Counted from the stretch's first letter, positions 42,930-56,798 are shown. The stretch is DNA of 64,000 nt from Tetraselmis striata (GCA_006384855.1 VCJN01003596.1:124001-188000), one strand, 5' to 3'. Numbers and translations: made by a program. The notes: a model not told the origin generated them from the letters alone.

Positions 42930-45433
42930 CTACCTACCACCAGCCCATTGCAGTACGCGCGTGCTCCTCGAGCAGTGGTGGAGATAAGGGCTTGGTGCGC
43001 ATGTCTGCTATGTTGAGGTCGGTCGGAATAAACTCCACCCTGCCAATACTAGCCTCAGTGCGATCTTTGACGAAATGTCATTTCACGTCGATATGCGTTG
43101 TGCATTCACTAATAACCGCATTGTGGGCGTAGATTATCGCGCCCTGATTGTCCTCCCACATCAATAGTGGCTGCACAGGAGGACCAAGAATCTCGGAGTC
43201 GGTGGTCTTTAAGTGGTGGATGCTGTCCTTGATTGCATTCGCCAGGGCCACCGTGTCAGCCTCGACTGTCGATTTTGCAATGCCGCCGCCCGGTTCATGA
43301 GTGGGGGTGGGCATCAATGTGGAGTTGTAGCTGCAGGCGCCGTGGTCGCTGAGGTGGAAGACGTAGCCGCTGCGGGCCCGGTGCTGGAGCAGGTTGGAGT
43401 GCATAGCCGACGAGGTGCAGTCTGCCAGGAGGGTCAGCGCCTAATGCGATGCCACAATGCATGGTACCCTTCAGGTACCACAGCACCTTCTTCAAAGCTG
43501 TGCATTACTCGGGGTTATTTCTGCACACTGCCCAAAATGCTGAGTGGGGTGGTGATGATTGTCCGGCCTCGTGCGTGTACAGATGTAGAGCAGGCATCCC
43601 ACCAGGTGTACATGCTGGGAGCGTTCCGGAGCATCCAGCAGAGGTGAGGCTGCCATAATTGTAGGCTTCTGCTTGCCTACATTGCTTACAATTATGGCAG
43701 GTACCATAGGGACGTCACAGTCATGGCATTCCTGCATCCCGAACCGGTCCATGCCATCCCGAATGTAGGGTGTCTGTGTGATGGTGACCCAGCGCCGTGG
43801 TCTATCATAGATAATCAACGTGCCAACAACCCATGGCTGTCCCGCCTTGACCTTGAATCGAGCATAGAGTGTCTGTAGTTGGAACGTGTCCAGCCAGTCA
43901 TCATCACTCCCTGCCAATTCCATGTCATCCACATAGACACCCAATGTAGCAAAGATGTCGTCCTGCTTGAAGATGTGGATGCAGGATGGGTTTGCCTCGC
44001 ACTGAATCCAGCCCTTGCTCTAGAGTCACTTGATAAACATATGATACCAGCACCTGCATGATTGACGTAGTCCATAGAGGCACTTGCGGAGCTGGCATAC
44101 TGTGCCAGATCCATCATTGAAGCCTTCCAGCTGCTCCATGAACACCCGCTCCCCTGCAGGTATCTCAGCGTTGAGAAAGGCTGCGACCACTGGACCACAT
44201 CGAGATGCTGGATTGCCGGAGGTGAAGCTGCATGGTAGCCACGATGGTGTAGAACACCCGGAGGCTGGAGATGCGGATGACAGGAACGAATATCTGCCCA
44301 GCATCCAGGCCATCCTTCTGGAAATTGCCGGATACCACTGCCCGTGATTTGGCCTTCTCCACTGATACGCCGGCCTTTCCTTTGGCACTGCGATCTCATT
44401 TGATCGGCAGGACAGGTCCTTCGCGGTGGACGTGGAGAAAGATCCCATATGTCGTTGCCGGCCAGTCCATCCCATTCCACTTGAATAGATAGACGAGGCC
44501 CATAGCTTGCAGAAGGCTGGGCTCATCGCCTCTTTGTAGTTGCGGGGTGTGGGGATCCCTGATGCCGACAGCAATGCCAGTGGCTGGTCCATGCACTGGT
44601 CAGGGGGGTAGCTGGCGTAGTCCACTGGTACATCAGTGGATGTGTTGTTCAGGCAGATGTCGCTAGCCATCATCGGAGTGAATCTATCAGGTTGCCATTT
44701 GCCCCTGATGGGTCGATCATGGACAATCGAGTGTGGCATGTTGAGTGCATCGGCGGGCATGATGTGTCCACCTCATCCAGATCATGAGGTGCCATGTCCT
44801 CTTGATATTCAATCTCCGCTTTGTACTATCCCTCGGGTGCCTCGGGACAGTGGAGCCGTCCTCCCGTGGGCTGCGGTCAAAACCGCTCTCGGACTCAATG
44901 AATCGGACGTGGGTGCTGACCGTGATCCTCCCCGTGCCCGGCTTGAGCACCAGTCAGCCATGTGAGTTGCCGGGGTGTCCCACAAAGACCCCGATACATG
45001 CCTTGCTGTCAAGGTTCTTACAACTACCCTCCGGCACTTTGACGAAAGCCTTGCAGTCATCGACTATGGTCTTTTCAATGCGGAGGCCAATGTTGCCCTT
45101 GGTCAAAACTGTTAATGGCGCTTCCCACCGGTCCGTGTTGCCCGCAGCCAGGACTGATCGTCTGTTCTTTAGCCAAAGGCTGGTGCTTATGGCAGTTGTC
45201 CAATACTTGCTGGGCACTGACATGTCAGCCACCATGCTCGTAGCGCCGCTGCTGATGGTACGCCATGGCCGTTCAATCTTGCGATGTTTATGCTGATGAT
45301 ATGGTGCAGTCCACTCAGCCCCGCTCTCTATGCCGCCGACCAGGTCATCAATAGCAGTGGTCCCAAAGACGGAGTCGCTGTCAAACCTGATGACCGCACT
45401 AGCCTCCCGGACTGTCTCATAAGTATACCTCAT
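42930..45433 (-). mobile_element. Ty1/copia pol remnant, fossil
   Basis: On the minus strand the order is integrase (45433-44954, with VIRFDSDSVFG and KACIGVFVGHPGNS), reverse transcriptase (44760-43492, with GVYVDDMELAGSDDDW) and RNase H (43404-43078, with STVEADTVALANAIKDSIHH and WEDNQGAIIYAHN). This order marks the copia superfamily. Gag and protease are missing, and no LTRs are recognised at either side. The copy is truncated and broken many times and looks old. Confidence 0.85.
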
Positions 45434-45439
45434 AATTAT

Positions 45440-45929
45440 GGCATATAATTGCGATTTTCCCAGGGAATGGGCGTGTAATCGCCGTATCTACCGTGTATTC
45501 GCCACTTTTCTGCTAGGCTCAGTAGTCGCAATGACGTGCCCGGCTCGCCCGCGTTCCGTAATATGCTACCGGTAGCATGTTCTGCCATCCCATAGTACAT
45601 TGGACCCACATCACGCACCCCCGTGTACCCGTAATCACTCCGGGTTTCGCCACGCTGTATTTTAACGCCTCGCAAGCTCCGTGACGACGCAACGGCCAAT
45701 GGTACCGTAGGTCTCTACCCGACTAAGTTGCTGCAGTCGCGCCGACACTTGGACCATGCATCGCAACAGCGCCGGAGCGCCAATGACTAGCCCCTACCAA
45801 CCCCCGCCGCTGATGCGAGCCGCCGGCGCCGAGTAGTAATGTGCCATGGGGCGTCGGAACTCCAAGCGCCGTATTCTTGCGGATAAAGGAGGGCTGGTCC
45901 ACTGCCTAGGGGATTCTGGAACTAGGGAC
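45440..45929. other. No gene recognised
   Basis: Sequence between the copia remnant and the next element. A short minus-strand frame (45699-45436) has no known motif. Confidence 0.35.
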
Positions 45930-48330
45930 TAGGAGAATCCGCTGCTGCACGTGTGGCGCCTGCTTGACGAAGACCTTGTTCTACCGCAAGCACAGGTGGG
46001 CGTGCGCCAACCCGCCTCCGCCCAGCACCGCCGCGCCGGTCGCAGCCGGTGGTGATGGATGGCGCCCCTGCGGTAGTTGCTGCACCATACGGCGGTCATC
46101 CCTTTGCTCCGTCCGGACCGGGTCGGACCGAAACGCATCGATACCGCCCCCCCCCCCCCCCCCCCCCGCTTCCCCCTGCCTCCTCCGCCGCTCTCGTCAC
46201 CCGAAACGAATCAGCGAGCCCCTACCGAGCGGCAGGGAGGGGCGTTCGGTGTCGTCTGATGGTGGCATGGCAACAAGGATGGCAACGCATGAGATGAATG
46301 CCGAACTTCATGTGGGCGTTGTCCGGGATCAAAGCCAAGACGTTCGGGTCGCGGGGGAGCTTTCTCGGCCAGCCCCCCCCCCCCCCCCCTCCCCCCCGTT
46401 GCCCTCCCTGATGTCCCGTTACACCTGCCATAGGCCCACCGCCGCCATGTGATAGCCACTACCCGTGTATCATCAAACATCCATGTCGCTTGATGGAGAT
46501 GGGATAACGAGGACATAGACCTGGCGGATAGGGAGCTGGTGATGAAGGTGATTTACGACGACGGCGACTCGGAAGCAGAGCTATATGAGTCGGAGATACA
46601 ACCGCTACTATACTTGACGACAGAGTAGCTGAGCGATTTCACTCGCAAGTTGCCTCAAGGCGCCATTGACGCTCTACCGGCGGTGCGCCCATTGCGCACC
46701 CACCGCCAGGTCGTGCTTTTGGGGCGGGTTGCTTGCCTGCCTTATTGCCCCGTAGTTTAGGTATTGGTGAAAGTATCGCACTGGCAACCTGCAAATGATG
46801 ATTTGCTGTGCTTCCTTAGTACACGCGCGTTCGTTTAGATATGCGTGTGCGCATGTGCACCTGGCAGGAGCTATGCGAACTTCTCGACGCCGACAGCGAC
46901 GCCAAAGACAAGTCGTGGGGGTTGTGGAAGGCCACCCCTTTGACGACAGCCGAAGCGACAGCGACGGTGAAGGAGACGCCGGCGCGAGGTATGACTTCAG
47001 TACCGGGACCAGCAGCGCTCGAGGGAAGTACGACGACGGGAAGAGGCGAGCCTAAATCGTGTCGCCCCGCCCCCCCCCCTTGTGTGGCGCCTACTAGTCC
47101 GTTGCTAACACTAGTTCCTCCACCCCCCTTCGCAACATACGCCGTCAGTTGTACACCGGTGCCGACGCTGCCCTGATGGAGGCCGCGCTCAATCTCTGCG
47201 AGTGGAAGCTAACGCACAACATAAAGACGGCAGCGTTCGAGAGGCTGTCGAAGCTGCTAGAAAAGCACATGCTATTGAAGGACGGGTCAGAGCTTACCGA
47301 GACGTGGTACCAGTGGGAGCAGTGCTTGAACGTCCCGGACATAAAGAACCATATTGTTCATTGCTGCCCGTTGGACGAGCATCGGTACGGCCCCTTCCTG
47401 GATGGTGACTGGAGCTACGACGACCGTTGCCCTCTCTGCAATCTGACACGCTGGACACCCGAGTCACCGCGGCACCCACATCCCGCCACGCCTCAACCGC
47501 GCAAGTTGTACTACGACTTCAACGTTTGTGAGGTGATACGCCCCCCTCTTCCGTTTGCCCCCATTCGGCTGCATTGTCGAGCGCGAAGCTTAATTAAGTT
47601 ATGGTTGTTGTTACACGAAACACGCTGCAGGTGTTGAAGCAATTCTTTCTGGATGAGGGATGGGCTCTACGCAGAGGCACATGCAGAGACCAATCTATCA
47701 GTAGTGGGTTTTGGAACCCTGGAGCATGCAAGGCCATGGATGCTTTCACCAACGGGCAGTTTTCTCACAAAGACAACGGGGTATATGATTGGTGTGGAGA
47801 TGGGGTGGAGCTGCACTACAGCAAAGCATATTCTTGCTGAATATCTGTCATTAGGTTCGTACCCCAGTGCTGTTTTATTATGCTGTGAGATATATGAAAA
47901 TAATTATAGTTGGGTGGCTTTGACATGCTGTGCGGTGTGGCCTATTACTGAAGGTGTCAAGACATGCCATCATCAAATCGGGAGAAGAAGCGCAATAGGA
48001 AAGTGTTGATCATCATCCCATGACCCTTTGCACAAATTCACATTGACATATATGCGGAGGAGACACTTAAGGCAATTGCGAGAACGCAAAGCGCGGAGGG
48101 TGCACTGACTGTTCGGGATGTGTTGATGAGGTGACTGACAGCGATGGCAAGAAGCCATAGCGCGCCATGACGTACACCCACTATCAACATGCAATGGGCA
48201 TGCTAGCCCGCGGTTGGCTGTTGCTGGCATATAACACTGACATGCATAATGTGGGATGATGGACTACAGGTATGATGCACAACATTGGCGCCTTCTTTGC
48301 TAACATGCATGGACGCTTCAATAAGGCTAT
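45930..48330 (+). mobile_element. Possible CACTA/KDZ-type DNA-transposon remnant
   Basis: A Cys/His block CCTCGACLTKTLFYRKHRW (45940-45996) could be an N-terminal zinc finger. After low-complexity sequence (poly-C runs near 46148 and 46374), 47149-47540 encodes HRYGPFLDGDWSYDDRCPLC and PRKLYYDFNVCE, similar to the CPxC...P.K.YxYF region of Tnp2-type transposases. A further frame (47653-47840) has FSHKDNGVYDWCGDGVELHY, like the DGVE motif of the same group. Later pieces (GAFFANMHGRFNKAMKRGG, near 48285) are coding-like but unassigned. Frames change often, so the copy is decayed. No inverted ends were found. The family is tentative. Confidence 0.35.
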
Positions 48331-48849
48331 GAAGCGTGGTGGAGTTACGTCGTGGCACGGCTACTTCTATAGTTTGCTACAGAGTAGAGAGGGTAGGGAC
48401 AAGAAAAAAGTGTGACTATGAATGCGTTATGTGCCTGCATACATATATCGTACTACTCCTCTGGATGATGCTGATCATACATGGGCGGCTTCGGGTGCAT
48501 GCAAGTACTGCTTCGGAGTCTGCCGTCCAACAAACGCCCCGTAATTCAACGGCTATACAAACGGTGTGCACATGGTGGTGGTGGACGCAGCGCAGGGAAA
48601 GACTGCCGACGATGACTATGAATAACCCATCATTGCCTACTGCGGGGATGCCCACCTCCATCTATCTAGCGCAGACATGCGGTGAAGAGCCGCCGTCCTC
48701 CGACCGCCGGTACCGTCTTCTTGGGGATGACTAGCCGACTTCTGCCAGTATGCTGGCAGCTGATGCCTTATAATCGCACCTTTGAAAGGCAAGCGCTCAA
48801 ACACCGCGCCCTCTTCTCAACGAGCCCCTATTCCAACCGCGCCTGCTGC

Positions 48850-51170
48850 GCGGGTTGGTGGTACTAATGGCCCCTTTGCGTGGCCTCATAATGGCACGCT
48901 CCATCTTGGCGCCGACTGCTCGGCGCCTCAACTTAGCTGGCCGATTCAACATCTACCTCGGGACTGGCAAGGATTCCGTGTCCGGCCGGTGGCTAACTCG
49001 TTTACCGTGACCGAGCGAGCTGCTCCCTCCGCTCGGTTACTCATGCCGCGGCGTGCGACGAGCACGCGGCCTAGGGCGGCGGATGTCGCTTCCGAGCGGG
49101 GGCGGACCCGTGCGGGTCACGCCCGTGGTCCCGCGGGCTCCGGCTCGCGTGCCGACTCGTGCACCCCATAGTCGGATTACATGCGCCACCGGGTGCGACG
49201 CACTTGGCAAGCCTGGGCGGACATCTTCGCTGGCCGCCGGGTCGTCGACATAATCCGCAACGGCGTGCGAATCCCGTTCAAGAACGGCGGGCCGCCCGCC
49301 CCTTCAACCAAGGGGTCTCGATGTAGGACGCGACTCCCGACCAACTACGCTTTATGGACGACGAGCTGGCCCGCTTCCTGGCTAGCGGAGCGTGGGAAGA
49401 AGGCCACTGCTCGCGGTGGGTTTCCCGGTTGTTCCTCGTACCTAAACATGGCGTCAATAAATGGCGGCTCATCATCGATCTACGATCCCTCTACCGGCAC
49501 TGCGAGGCGCGAAACCTGAGTTTCAAGACTCTCACGCGGCTGCGTTACCTGGCTCGGCCGGGCGACTACATGCTCTCCATATATGGACCTACATGACGGC
49601 TTCTACGCCGTCGGCGACACTCCCGAAGACCGAGATTATTTCACCGTCAAGTACCGAGGCAAGCTCTACATGCTTTTGGGGCTCCCCATGGGGCGGTGGA
49701 GCCTGAGCCCCTACTACTTCTGCTCCCTCACTGCGTCGTTCAACCGCCATCTGCGACGCCCCGACTTCGCATTGACCTCCCAAGCAGTGCGTCGTGCCAA
49801 GCTGAGCATGAAGTGACTTCAAGCGCTGCGCAACCACTTCCGTGGCTGCCGCATGCTCCCCTACATGGATGAGTTAATGTTCTTTGCGTCCAGCCGAGGG
49901 CAAGCCTATAATGTGCGCGACCGCCTCACCTCCCTACTCGGACGGCTGAGGCTCAGCCGACATCCCGACAAGGGCCAATGGGAGCCGGTACAACGGAGCG
50001 GTACGAACCGAACCTTCGGAAACTCGATGCACTCACTGCTACAGCCCTTGGCCTCATCCGCCGCGCTAAGCGAGACATGCCAGATGGCTGCATGTGCGAG
50101 GGCTCGCGTCCCTGGTAGGACGCGCTCAATTCTTATTTCTCGCCATCAAGCCGGCGCGGTTTTACCTGCGCGAGCTGCACGACGTGCTCCGCACGAAAGA
50201 CTGATGGAGTGGGCGCGTCAAGATGACGCGCCAGCTCCGACGTGACCTCGAGCGATGGGTGGCGATCCCCAACCACAGCAACGGCCGCTTCATCTACAAG
50301 TCCGTAGAGACGGCCTACATGCATGTCGACAGCTCCGGCTACGGGTGGGGCGCCGTTCTCAACGAAACCACCGAGGCGCGCGGGTTCTGGTACGACGGTG
50401 ACCTCGAGCTGCACATCACCTACAAGGAGCTCTAGACTGTCCGGTACCCCGTGCTCACATTCCTCTCAGAGCTGCGAGGTCGACAGGTGCTGCTCCACGA
50501 GTGCAACATGGGGGTGGTCGACGTCCTCGCCAACCTCACCTCCCGCTCCCCTCTGCTCATGACGGAGCTGCGAAAACTGTGGTTCATCCTTGATTCCAAC
50601 GACATCTCCGTCCGTGCGCACTACATCAAGACCACGGCGAACACTTGGGCTGACCGCTTCATCAGCCGCGAAATTGACTACGGCGACTGGGCGTTCAGCC
50701 TACGCCACTACAACCAGCTCGATAACATATGGGGGCGTCACACCATCGATTGCTTCGCTACCATGGAGAACGCGACGCTATTGCAGCGAGCGAGGCCACC
50801 GACAGCCTGCGCCTCTCCGATGGCGCATGGCGTCGTGAGCACAACTGGTGCACCCCCCTGGGGCCTCCATTGACACACCTCTGGCGCGGCGGCCATCGTC
50901 ATCGTGCCCTGCTAGCCCGACCGCGGCTGGCACCAGCGCCTCTCAGAAATGGCATCCGAGGTGGTTGTCTTCCCGCCCTCCCCGGACCTCTTCGCGCCGG
51001 GCCGCCTCGGCGTGCGCACTGGCGTCGGTCTTCCCAAGTGGCAAGTGGTCGCCTTCCGGCTCCCCCTTCGGACCCGGTGCCCGGCCCCGGGTTCTTGACC
51101 ACCCCTCGTCTGCCTCTCGGGCCGGCCGGCGCCCTCCTGCGTCGTGCCCCAAGATTGAGCTCGGTAAACC
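48850..51170 (+). mobile_element. DIRS-type retroelement, RT/RNase H remnant, fossil
   Basis: In order: an N-terminal linker with RRVVDIIRNGVRIPFKNGG, reverse transcriptase with SRWVSRLFLVPKHGVNKWRL, YMLLGLPMGRWSLSPYYFC and LLPYMDELMFFAS, RNase H with VDSSGYGWGAVL and TANTWADRFISREID, and the DIRS-typical stretch RHTIDCFATMENATLL. No tyrosine recombinase follows; the satellite begins 0.7 kb downstream. The element is broken in several places and truncated. Related algal elements usually carry a recombinase, so the 3' part has been lost or lies elsewhere. Confidence 0.75.
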
Positions 51171-51179
51171 TCACAGCCC

Positions 51180-51880
51180 CCTCCCCTTTGAAATGTTTAC
51201 TACCGGTAGTTGGGGTTTCTTTTTCCGCATGGCGACCGCTGCGCGCGTTCTCCTGCGTACGCGTTACAAATGTAGCACGCATGCGATGCTCGCAGCTGAA
51301 AAGATCGCACTCAAAAGCACGGTAGTTCGCGTACCAGTATGTATGCTTCAACCCGAAATTTGCTTGACGAGACGAAACTGCCGACCAACGAGCACGGTCA
51401 ACTCGAGCACCACACGACGAGTCAACCGCAATCAAGGTAGAATTCTTATTAAGGCTAGCGGGCTATCTGCTGTCCCCATCTTCCATCTTCGCGCCGCGCC
51501 TACACCATGTGGCGGGCCGCGTCCTTCCTCCATCCCTCGCTTCGTGCTTTCTGTTCTCGCGGGCTGCCGACAGGCTCGTGACTTAGAAAACACTGTAACC
51601 CAAAGCCATGGCGTCTTTTCGGCAGACCATACAGCCCCCTCCCTGAACCTTGAGGAAAAAATGTTGCGATGCCGCGGCGCGCGCCGCGCGAAGGTAGAGA
51701 CGGCGATGAGGAGTCGATGACGGACAGCAGGTACCGCGTAGCGTGTATGGGGATACAGGGTACACAGCCACGGGTGCCCCGGCCGGGGAGCAGTACACTA
51801 ATTTGCCAGGGTCATTAGCCCACTAATATGTACATTGAATGTGCATTATGTACATTATTGCGACTTTAAAAATTATTATT
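51180..51880. other. Junction sequence before the satellite, no gene recognised
   Basis: Short frames without motifs. The last 60 bp are AT-rich (TTAAAAATTATTATT) and the first satellite base follows directly at about 51881. Confidence 0.4.
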
Positions 51881-53579
51881 ACACCCCTCCACATAAGTCC
51901 GGGTTTTGCATTTTCGATCGCAAAGCGCATGCATGGGCGAGGATAACGCCGGCTGCATGTGCATACATGCTAACTACAGTAGGAATAGTTCGGGCGAACG
52001 CCTATCGCGCGCTTTATACCCACCCGCGCGACAACACGACCATTTGTGGGCGCCCTTAAAAAAACGCGAAATCAGTGCATGATGCGTTGGCGCCGGAAAA
52101 TTGTGGGTTGCGCCAACCGTCCAAACCTATGGAAAAAGCGGCACTCGTCGCACCAAACTCGGTGAATACGCCCCTCGGCACAAGTTGCACACACCGTGCG
52201 TGTAGGCCACTGAAAGCATGTCGCTATAGGCACGACGCGACACCCCAACGACAAGTTGGCCACTGTGGGGAGCAATTTTGGGGTGAAAATGCTGCTGTTT
52301 CTGTGGCGAACGCACGTAGGAGAGGCGCTCGATGGGACCCTTGGCGTAGGGCGATGCTCTACTATGGGGGCGCGTGGTGGAATGCCAGCTGCACCGTTTC
52401 GTGGGCGGGGTGGTGCGGTAGGGGCGTGGACTTTAATTAATATGAAATTCCTTGAAAAATGCTGTGGAAAATGGCATTTTGGCTGGTAGATGTGTGTATC
52501 GCTAGGAGGCGGCACATGCCCAGCGTTGGTGGTCCGTGGTCATCCACACACATAACGCTCTCGCACAGCCGAGTATGGGGCTTAGACACGCACTTGGCGC
52601 AAAGCCACGCGCCCGACATGGGTGGGCACATGAGGCAGTGAGGGGCAACTTGGATGATCATCTTTGGGGAATTTTTCCGGGGCCCCAAAAAATCGAATTT
52701 ATGATTTTGAAAGTTGTTTTCGACGCAGATTTAAACGAGCAATTGCGTGGTATTTTTAAAACAATTTTCTGAGCAAACCCTGAGAAGTTATAGCGTTTTA
52801 AAGCCAAGGTGGTGTTGCTGAGCGTGCCCGACACTGATGCCATGCCAGTACCGCAACGCGACATGTACTAGCCGCCGCCCACACGGCTGCACCCCAACCA
52901 AATGCACCCGAGCCCCTCGCCAATGTGTTTCCTCACGCGTTCATGGCCATCCCGCCGTTTGGTTGCCTATGCACGCGCGTCGGCGTGTGCGTGATACCGA
53001 CCCTGGTTTTTGTGCAGTTGCAGGCGACGCCCATCCACGCACCAAGTGCAGCGTGACACCCTAGTCAAAGGTCTTTAAGCTTCGATTTGAGCCACTCGTC
53101 ACGCAGATTTTATAAAACCCTCTGAGATTCCAGGGTTTCAACTCATGTACCCTACGTTCAGGTACCCTAGACCTCTGAAGTCTTGAGACTGCCAAAAAGG
53201 GACCCCAAACTTATGTGCAGGGGTGTGCTAGCCATATGTCATTCGGCCATATACGGCCGACGCGGCATGTTTGAATCACCCCAATGTTCCTACTGGCTGC
53301 ATATGCCTATGACGCATCCACATGCGAGCCACGGGCTCGAAAGGGCTCACTGTCCTAAGACGCCTTATTGCGACCTCGTCGAGCGCGCTTGGTGCGGCGC
53401 ACAGTGCTAGCCATATGTCATTCGGCCATATACGGCCGACGCGGCATGTTTGAATCACCCCATTGTTCCTACTGGCTGCATATGCCTATGACGCATCCAC
53501 ATGCGAGCCACGGGCTCGAAAGGGCTCACTGTCCTAAGACGCCTTATTGCGACCTCGTCGAGCGCGCTTGGTGCGGCGC
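51881..53579 (+). repeat. Satellite unit 1, long (1699 bp)
   Basis: Carries two 179-bp segments (53225-53403 and 53404-53582, the last bases shared with the next unit start). C at offset 550, C at offset 755. Confidence 0.95.
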
Positions 53580-55278
53580 ACACCCCTCCACATAAGTCCG
53601 GGTTTTGCATTTTCGATCGCAAAGCGCATGCATGGGCGAGGATAACGCCGGCTGCATGTGCATACATGCTAACTACAGTAGGAATAGTTCGGGCGAACGC
53701 CTATCGCGCGCTTTATACCCACCCGCGCGACAACACGACCATTTGTGGGCGCCCTTAAAAAAACGCGAAATCAGTGCATGATGCGTTGGCGCCGGAAAAT
53801 TGTGGGTTGCGCCAACCGTCCAAACCTATGGAAAAAGCGGCACTCGTCGCACCAAACTCGGTGAATACGCCCCTCGGCACAAGTTGCACACACCGTGCGT
53901 GTAGGCCACTGAAAGCATGTCGCTATAGGCACGACGCGACACCCCAACGACAAGTTGGCCACTGTGGGGAGCAATTTTGGGGTGAAAATGCTGCTGTTTC
54001 TGTGGCGAACGCACGTAGGAGAGGCGCTCGATGGGACCCTTGGCGTAGGGCGATGCTCTACTATGGGGGCGCGTGGTGGAATGCCAGCTGCACCGTTTCG
54101 TGGGCGGGGTGGTGCGGTAGGGGCGTGGACTTTAATTAATATGAAATTCCTTGAAAAATGCTGTGGAAAATGGCATTTTGGCTGGTAGATGTGTGTATCG
54201 CTAGGAGGCGGCACATGCCCAGCGTTGGTGGTCCGTGGTCATCCACACACATAACGCTCTCGCACAGCCGAGTATGGGGCTTAGACACGCACTTGGCGCA
54301 AAGCCACGCGCCCGACATGGGTGGGCACATGAGGCAGTGAGGGGCAACTTGGATGATCATCTTTGGGGAATTTTTCCGGGGCCCCAAAAAATCGAATTTA
54401 TGATTTTGAAAGTTGTTTTCGACGCAGATTTAAACGAGCAATTGCGTGGTATTTTTAAAACAATTTTCTGAGCAAACCCTGAGAAGTTATAGCGTTTTAA
54501 AGCCAAGGTGGTGTTGCTGAGCGTGCCCGACACTGATGCCATGCCAGTACCGCAACGCGACATGTACTAGCCGCCGCCCACACGGCTGCACCCCAACCAA
54601 ATGCACCCGAGCCCCTCGCCAATGTGTTTCCTCACGCGTTCATGGCCATCCCGCCGTTTGGTTGCCTATGCACGCGCGTCGGCGTGTGCGTGATACCGAC
54701 CCTGGTTTTAGTGCAGTTGCAGGCGACGCCCATCCACGCACCAAGTGCAGCGTGACACCCTAGTCAAAGGTCTTTAAGCTTCGATTTGAGCCACTCGTCA
54801 CGCAGATTTTATAAAACCCTCTGAGATTCCAGGGTTTCAACTCATGTACCCTACGTTCAGGTACCCTAGACCTCTGAAGTCTTGAGACTGCCAAAAAGGG
54901 ACCCCAAACTTATGTGCAGGGGTGTGCTAGCCATATGTCATTCGGCCATATACGGCCGACGCGGCATGTTTGAATCACCCCAATGTTCCTACTGGCTGCA
55001 TATGCCTATGACGCATCCACATGCGAGCCACGGGCTCGAAAGGGCTCACTGTCCTAAGACGCCTTATTGCGACCTCGTCGAGCGCGCTTGGTGCGGCGCA
55101 CAGTGCTAGCCATATGTCATTCGGCCATATACGGCCGACGCGGCATGTTTGAATCACCCCATTGTTCCTACTGGCTGCATATGCCTATGACGCATCCACA
55201 TGCGAGCCACGGGCTCGAAAGGGCTCACTGTCCTAAGACGCCTTATTGCGACCTCGTCGAGCGCGCTTGGTGCGGCGC
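53580..55278 (+). repeat. Satellite unit 2, long (1699 bp)
   Basis: Two 179-bp segments. C at offset 550, C at offset 755, and a private T-to-A change at 54710. Confidence 0.95.
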
Positions 55279-56798
55279 ACACCCCTCCACATAAGTCCGG
55301 GTTTTGCATTTTCGATCGCAAAGCGCATGCATGGGCGAGGATAACGCCGGCTGCATGTGCATACATGCTAACTACAGTAGGAATAGTTCGGGCGAACGCC
55401 TATCGCGCGCTTTATACCCACCCGCGCGACAACACGACCATTTGTGGGCGCCCTTAAAAAAACGCGAAATCAGTGCATGATGCGTTGGCGCCGGAAAATT
55501 GTGGGTTGCGCCAACCGTCCAAACCTATGGAAAAAGCGGCACTCGTCGCACCAAACTCGGTGAATACGCCCCTCGGCACAAGTTGCACACACCGTGCGTG
55601 TAGGCCACTGAAAGCATGTCGCTATAGGCACGACGCGACACCCCAACGACAAGTTGGCCACTGTGGGGAGCAATTTTGGGGTGAAAATGCTGCTGTTTCT
55701 GTGGCGAACGCACGTAGGAGAGGCGCTCGATGGGACCCTTGGCGTAGGGCGATGCTCTACTATGGGGGCGCGTGGTGGAATGCCAGCTGCACCGTTTCGT
55801 GGGCGGGGTGGTGCGGTAGGGGCGTGGACTTTAATTAATATGAAATTCCTTGAAAAATGCTGTGGAAAATGGCATTTTGGCTGGTAGATGTGTGTATCGC
55901 TAGGAGGCGGCACATGCCCAGCGTTGGTGGTCCGTGGTCATCCACACACATAACGCTCTCGCACAGCCGAGTATGGGGCTTAGACACGCACTTGGCGCAA
56001 AGCCACGCGCCCGACATGGGTGGGCACATGAGGTAGTGAGGGGCAACTTGGATGATCATCTTTGGGGAATTTTTCCGGGGCCCCAAAAAATCGAATTTAT
56101 GATTTTGAAAGTTGTTTTCGACGCAGATTTAAACGAGCAATTGCGTGGTATTTTTAAAACAATTTTCTGAGCAAACCCTGAGAAGTTATAGCGTTTTAAA
56201 GCCAAGGTGGTGTTGCTGAGCGTGCCCGACACTGATGCCATGCCAGTACCGCAACGCGACATGTACTAGCCGCCGCCCACACGGCTGCACCCCAACCAAA
56301 TGCACCCGAGCCCCTCGCCAATGTGTTTCCTCACGCGTTCATGGCCATCCCGCCGTTTGGTTGCCTATGCACGCGCGTCGGCGTGTGCGTGATACCGACC
56401 CTGGTTTTTGTGCAGTTGCAGGCGACGCCCATCCACGCACCAAGTGCAGCGTGACACCCTAGTCAAAGGTCTTTAAGCTTCGATTTGAGCCACTCGTCAC
56501 GCAGATTTTATAAAACCCTCTGAGATTCCAGGGTTTCAACTCATGTACCCTACGTTCAGGTACCCTAGACCTCTGAAGTCTTGAGACTGCCAAAAAGGGA
56601 CCCCAAACTTATGTGCAGGGGTGTGCTAGCCATATGTCATTCGGCCATATACGGCCGACGCGGCATGTTTGAATCACCCCAATGTTCCTACTGGCTGCAT
56701 ATGCCTATGACGCATCCACATGCGAGCCACGGGCTCGAAAGGGCTCACTGTCCTAAGACGCCTTATTGCGACCTCGTCGAGCGCGCTTGGTGCGGCGC
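55279..56798 (+). repeat. Satellite unit 3, short (1520 bp)
   Basis: One 179-bp segment. C at offset 550 and the diagnostic T at 56034 (offset 755), shared only with unit 6. Confidence 0.95.

Noticed and set aside
53300-53400. Hammerhead-like ribozyme in the 179-bp segment (a GAGCC-ACG-GGCTC hairpin followed by GAAA)
   Set aside because: The obligatory CTGATGA box before the hairpin is missing, and no cleavage triplet is in the right place.
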